From the NCBI GenBank assembly GCA_031264885.1, contig JAISDM010000063.1, positions 1 to 14,762 on the forward strand: a stretch of DNA of 14,762 nucleotides. The letters run 5' to 3'. Below, one piece after another: positions 12,549 through 14,762 of the stretch. The DNA comes from Peptococcaceae bacterium (lineage in GTDB: Bacteria; Bacillota; Peptococcia; DRI-13; UBA5745). Each line of letters begins with the position of its first letter. Within the stretch, counting starts at the first letter, position 1. The position numbers and the translations under genes are program-made. Below the pieces are notes generated by a model. The model was not told the origin of the DNA and searched no databases. It saw only the letters and a program-made list of their open reading frames with translations.

Positions 12549-14417
12549 TTGATGGAAATGTCAACAAAAGCAACTGGCGCAAACGTAAAAAAACTGCTGA
12601 TTCTTTTTATTATGATTTGCCTGGCAGTCACCTTGTGTCCGGTTGCGGGATTCGCGGCTCCAACTGATATCAGCGGCCATTGGGCCGAAGCTGAAATCAC
12701 CCGTTGGACGAACGCGGGAAAGATCGGCGGCTATCCAGACGGCACCTTTAAGCCGGATAATCCCATTACCAGAGCTGAATTCATGGCTTTAACCAATCGT
12801 GGATTCAACTTTACGGCGATGGTAGATATTACATTTACGGATGTTCCGGCCAATGCCTGGTACGCGTCTGTGATCAGAGCCGCGAGAGCCGCCGGCTATA
12901 TTGGCGGTTATGAAGACGGCACGGTAAGACCCAACGCGCCGATTACAAGGGAAGAAGTGGCGGCAATCGTCGCTCGCATCAAGAAACTTCCTGGCAATGA
13001 GGCGAAAGCGAATTCCTTCACCGACGCCGCCAGCCTGACCTGGAGTAAGGCTGTGGTGGGCGCCGCGGCTGAGGCGGGCATCATCGGCGGCTACCCCGAC
13101 GGCAGCTTCGGGCCCAAGCGCCCGACCACCCGCGCGGAGGCGGTGGCGATCCTCGACCGTGCCCTGCCGGCGCCGGTTGGGACGGAGGAGACTACCACGA
13201 CTACGACGGGCAGTTCGAGCGACGGCAGCAGCGAGCCCACGGGCGTATCTGTTCGGTTGAGCGGCATTGAAATCAGCGGCAACGGTACGCTAACGCCTAA
13301 CTTTAGCCCGGACACGCGCACTTACACATACGAGACATCCGCAGACACAGTGAATGTAAAAGGCATACCGCAGTCCACCTCGTTCACATTACAGTACAGC
13401 ATAAACGGAAGCACATACTCAACCGCAGTCAGCAGCGCGAACAACAGAGGCGTGGACGCGGCGGTTCCGGGCACGGGTTCAAACGAAGTCAAAATCCGAG
13501 TCAACAGATCCGGCGCGTACAGAGAATATACCGTCACCCTCGTGAAACCGGGCAGCGGCCCAGGGACATTACCGGAAGAAATTTCGCACACTGAGATCGA
13601 ACACACATCCAGACCCGCTGCGGATATGCCTGAGATAACGGAAGTCACCCTGTTTGTCAAGCCCGCATACAAAGGTCTGATTGATCTCATTACCGTCAAT
13701 GGCGCCAGCGCTTGGATATTGCCCGATACAGCGGAAGGAATTGAGAATTGGTTTGTCAGATTGGAAGGAACGTTTGTCGAGTCTCAATTGCGGATTGAGG
13801 TTACGCGCAGCGGCAGTCAGGAAGCAATCCGGATCACCCCGCCTGCGGGAGGCTGGCCGGAGCCCGTTGACTACGTAACTAAGGAAAGCTATCTGAGACC
13901 CGCGGCCGATATGGTTATGACGCTGATCAAAATACATCTCAAACCGGCCTACGACGGTACTTTGAACGGTATTTTTGTCAATGGAACGGAAGCCGATCTC
14001 CCTCTGGGCGACGGAATATGGGGAAAACGCTTTGAAGCTGATGTGAACGCCTTTGAAGTAACCTCTCTTACTACGGACTATACGCCTCCGGCGACCAATC
14101 CTCCCGCCGGAGAAGCCGATTTAATCATAAGCGCGGCAATAAATTATAGTACAGCGGAAAGGGCATATATCGCTTACATCTACATTAATCAAGACGAAGC
14201 CTTAAACGTCCAAAGCATCAGAATCACAGATGATCAGGGAACTTTGTTGACTGAGTATCCCGGAAGCCTGTCACGCAGAAATAGTCCGTTTAATCTTTAC
14301 CAAGGAGTAGTAGAAGAAATATCAAGCGCGCAATTGAATGGCAAAACCGTAAACATTCGAGTTGAGACTATTAGTGGGGACCATGATGATACTGATGCAA
14401 GGTATGCTTCCCAATAA
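12549..14417 (+). CDS. Secreted SLH-domain surface protein with cadherin-like and duplicated modules
   Basis: A cell-surface protein of 622 residues, expected to be held to secondary wall polymer by its SLH domains. Signal peptide: residues 1-36 (KK, hydrophobic core, cleavage likely after GFA36). Three SLH domains: about 39-84 (DISGHWAEAEI...PITRAEF), 95-143 (FTDVPANAWY...PITREEV) and 157-205 (TWSKAVV...TTRAEAV). A Thr/Ser-rich linker (206-232) follows, then a cadherin-like beta-sandwich (about 233-333, with SPDTRTYTY and YTVTLVKPG). Two homologous modules at about 348-420 and 441-508 share RPAADM, KPAYxG and VNG. A final unrecognised domain spans 520-622. Start: TTG at 12549, nine bases after AAGGAGG; ATG at 12552 is the alternative. 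Base composition rises abruptly over the third SLH domain. The ligand or function of the C-terminal part is unknown. Confidence 0.9.
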   Translation: MMEMSTKATGANVKKLLILFIMICLAVTLCPVAGFAAPTDISGHWAEAEITRWTNAGKIGGYPDGTFKPDNPITRAEFMALTNRGFNFTAMVDITFTDVPANAWYASVIRAARAAGYIGGYEDGTVRPNAPITREEVAAIVARIKKLPGNEAKANSFTDAASLTWSKAVVGAAAEAGIIGGYPDGSFGPKRPTTRAEAVAILDRALPAPVGTEETTTTTTGSSSDGSSEPTGVSVRLSGIEISGNGTLTPNFSPDTRTYTYETSADTVNVKGIPQSTSFTLQYSINGSTYSTAVSSANNRGVDAAVPGTGSNEVKIRVNRSGAYREYTVTLVKPGSGPGTLPEEISHTEIEHTSRPAADMPEITEVTLFVKPAYKGLIDLITVNGASAWILPDTAEGIENWFVRLEGTFVESQLRIEVTRSGSQEAIRITPPAGGWPEPVDYVTKESYLRPAADMVMTLIKIHLKPAYDGTLNGIFVNGTEADLPLGDGIWGKRFEADVNAFEVTSLTTDYTPPATNPPAGEADLIISAAINYSTAERAYIAYIYINQDEALNVQSIRITDDQGTLLTEYPGSLSRRNSPFNLYQGVVEEISSAQLNGKTVNIRVETISGDHDDTDARYASQ

Positions 14418-14463
14418 GTTGATAATAAACTGTTGTGAACAAAAAATAAGGAGGCAAAGGTAA

Positions 14464-14762
14464 ATGAGGTTGTTGAAAAACAAAAGAACGATTGCGTTGA
14501 TTCTGACCCTTATGATGTTCTTTTCCAACGCCGCCATTGCTATGGCGCTGCCGGAAAAGGTTCAGGTGGGAACGGTCAACGGAGTGGTGGAACAATACGA
14601 TTATGAAGACGCGTTGGGAACCGGAGCTGCCCGCGTTAAATTCAAAGCTTCCATAATCAACATGAGAGATCCGGAAAGCTTCATAATCAAAGACGACCAG
14701 ACCGGGTTGTGGTATGACGTAAATTCTGATATCACTTTAGCCGGCGCGATGAACGATCCGAG
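14464..14762 (+). CDS. Secreted protein of unknown function, 3' end beyond window
   Basis: The first 99 codons of a gene running off the right edge. It opens MRLLKNKRTIALILTLMMFF, a typical signal peptide (basic start, long hydrophobic core), with likely cleavage after AMA28 or AIA26. The mature part reads LPEKVQVGTVNGVVEQYDYE and contains GTGAARVKFKASIINMRDPE and LWYDVNSDITLAGAMND. I do not recognise the family. Start: ATG at 14464, nine bases after AAGGAGG (14448-14454). It follows the SLH gene by 46 bases with no terminator, so the two are probably cotranscribed and act at the cell surface together. Confidence 0.75.
   Translation, partial: MRLLKNKRTIALILTLMMFFSNAAIAMALPEKVQVGTVNGVVEQYDYEDALGTGAARVKFKASIINMRDPESFIIKDDQTGLWYDVNSDITLAGAMNDP

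Overview
The window (about 14.8 kb, fairly GC-rich) looks like chromosome of an endospore-forming Gram-positive bacterium (Bacillota, probably a clostridial lineage). The evidence is a complete tricistronic gerA-type spore germination receptor operon, strong AAGGAGG-type ribosome binding sites, frequent TTG and GTG starts, a YjfB-family small protein, the proB-proA-nadD-yqeK-rsfS gene order common in this phylum, and an S-layer-homology (SLH) surface protein. I cannot name the species.

Layout. 1-1445 (minus): CCA-adding tRNA nucleotidyltransferase, open at the left edge. 1446-1870: its promoter, a small inverted-repeat element, a palindromic repeat and a promoter for the next gene. 1871-2095: YjfB-family protein. 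2096-2376: another palindromic repeat, a strong terminator and a candidate sigma-G promoter. 2377-6272: gerAA-gerAB-gerAC, tightly packed with non-ATG starts. 6296-7397: a queT-like transporter gene on the minus strand, bracketed by several families of dispersed repeats. 7456-9968: proB and proA, making glutamate semialdehyde for proline. 9973-10590: nadD for NAD synthesis, with an ambiguous start. 10847-11810: yqeK (Ap4A hydrolase family) and rsfS (ribosome silencing factor), separated from nadD by a repeat. 11811-12548: repeats, then an AT-rich leader. 12549-14417: a secreted three-SLH-domain protein with a duplicated C-terminal module. 14464 to the edge: the start of a second secreted protein.

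The most distinctive feature is not a gene. It is a family of dispersed palindromic elements found in nearly every intergenic gap. Each unit has two GGGCGGCA/TGCCGCCC hairpins around a spacer that carries a further palindrome. This resembles the REPIN/MITE plan. Other families sit beside or inside these units: a GTCATTCCGG...CCGGAATGAC type and an ATTCCCCTCC/GGAGGGGAAT terminal-inverted-repeat type seen with three different core lengths. In two genes (cca and queT) the reading frame runs into a repeat, which supplies the protein's C-terminal tail.

All calls come from reading the sequence and from family knowledge. No database search or folding program was run.
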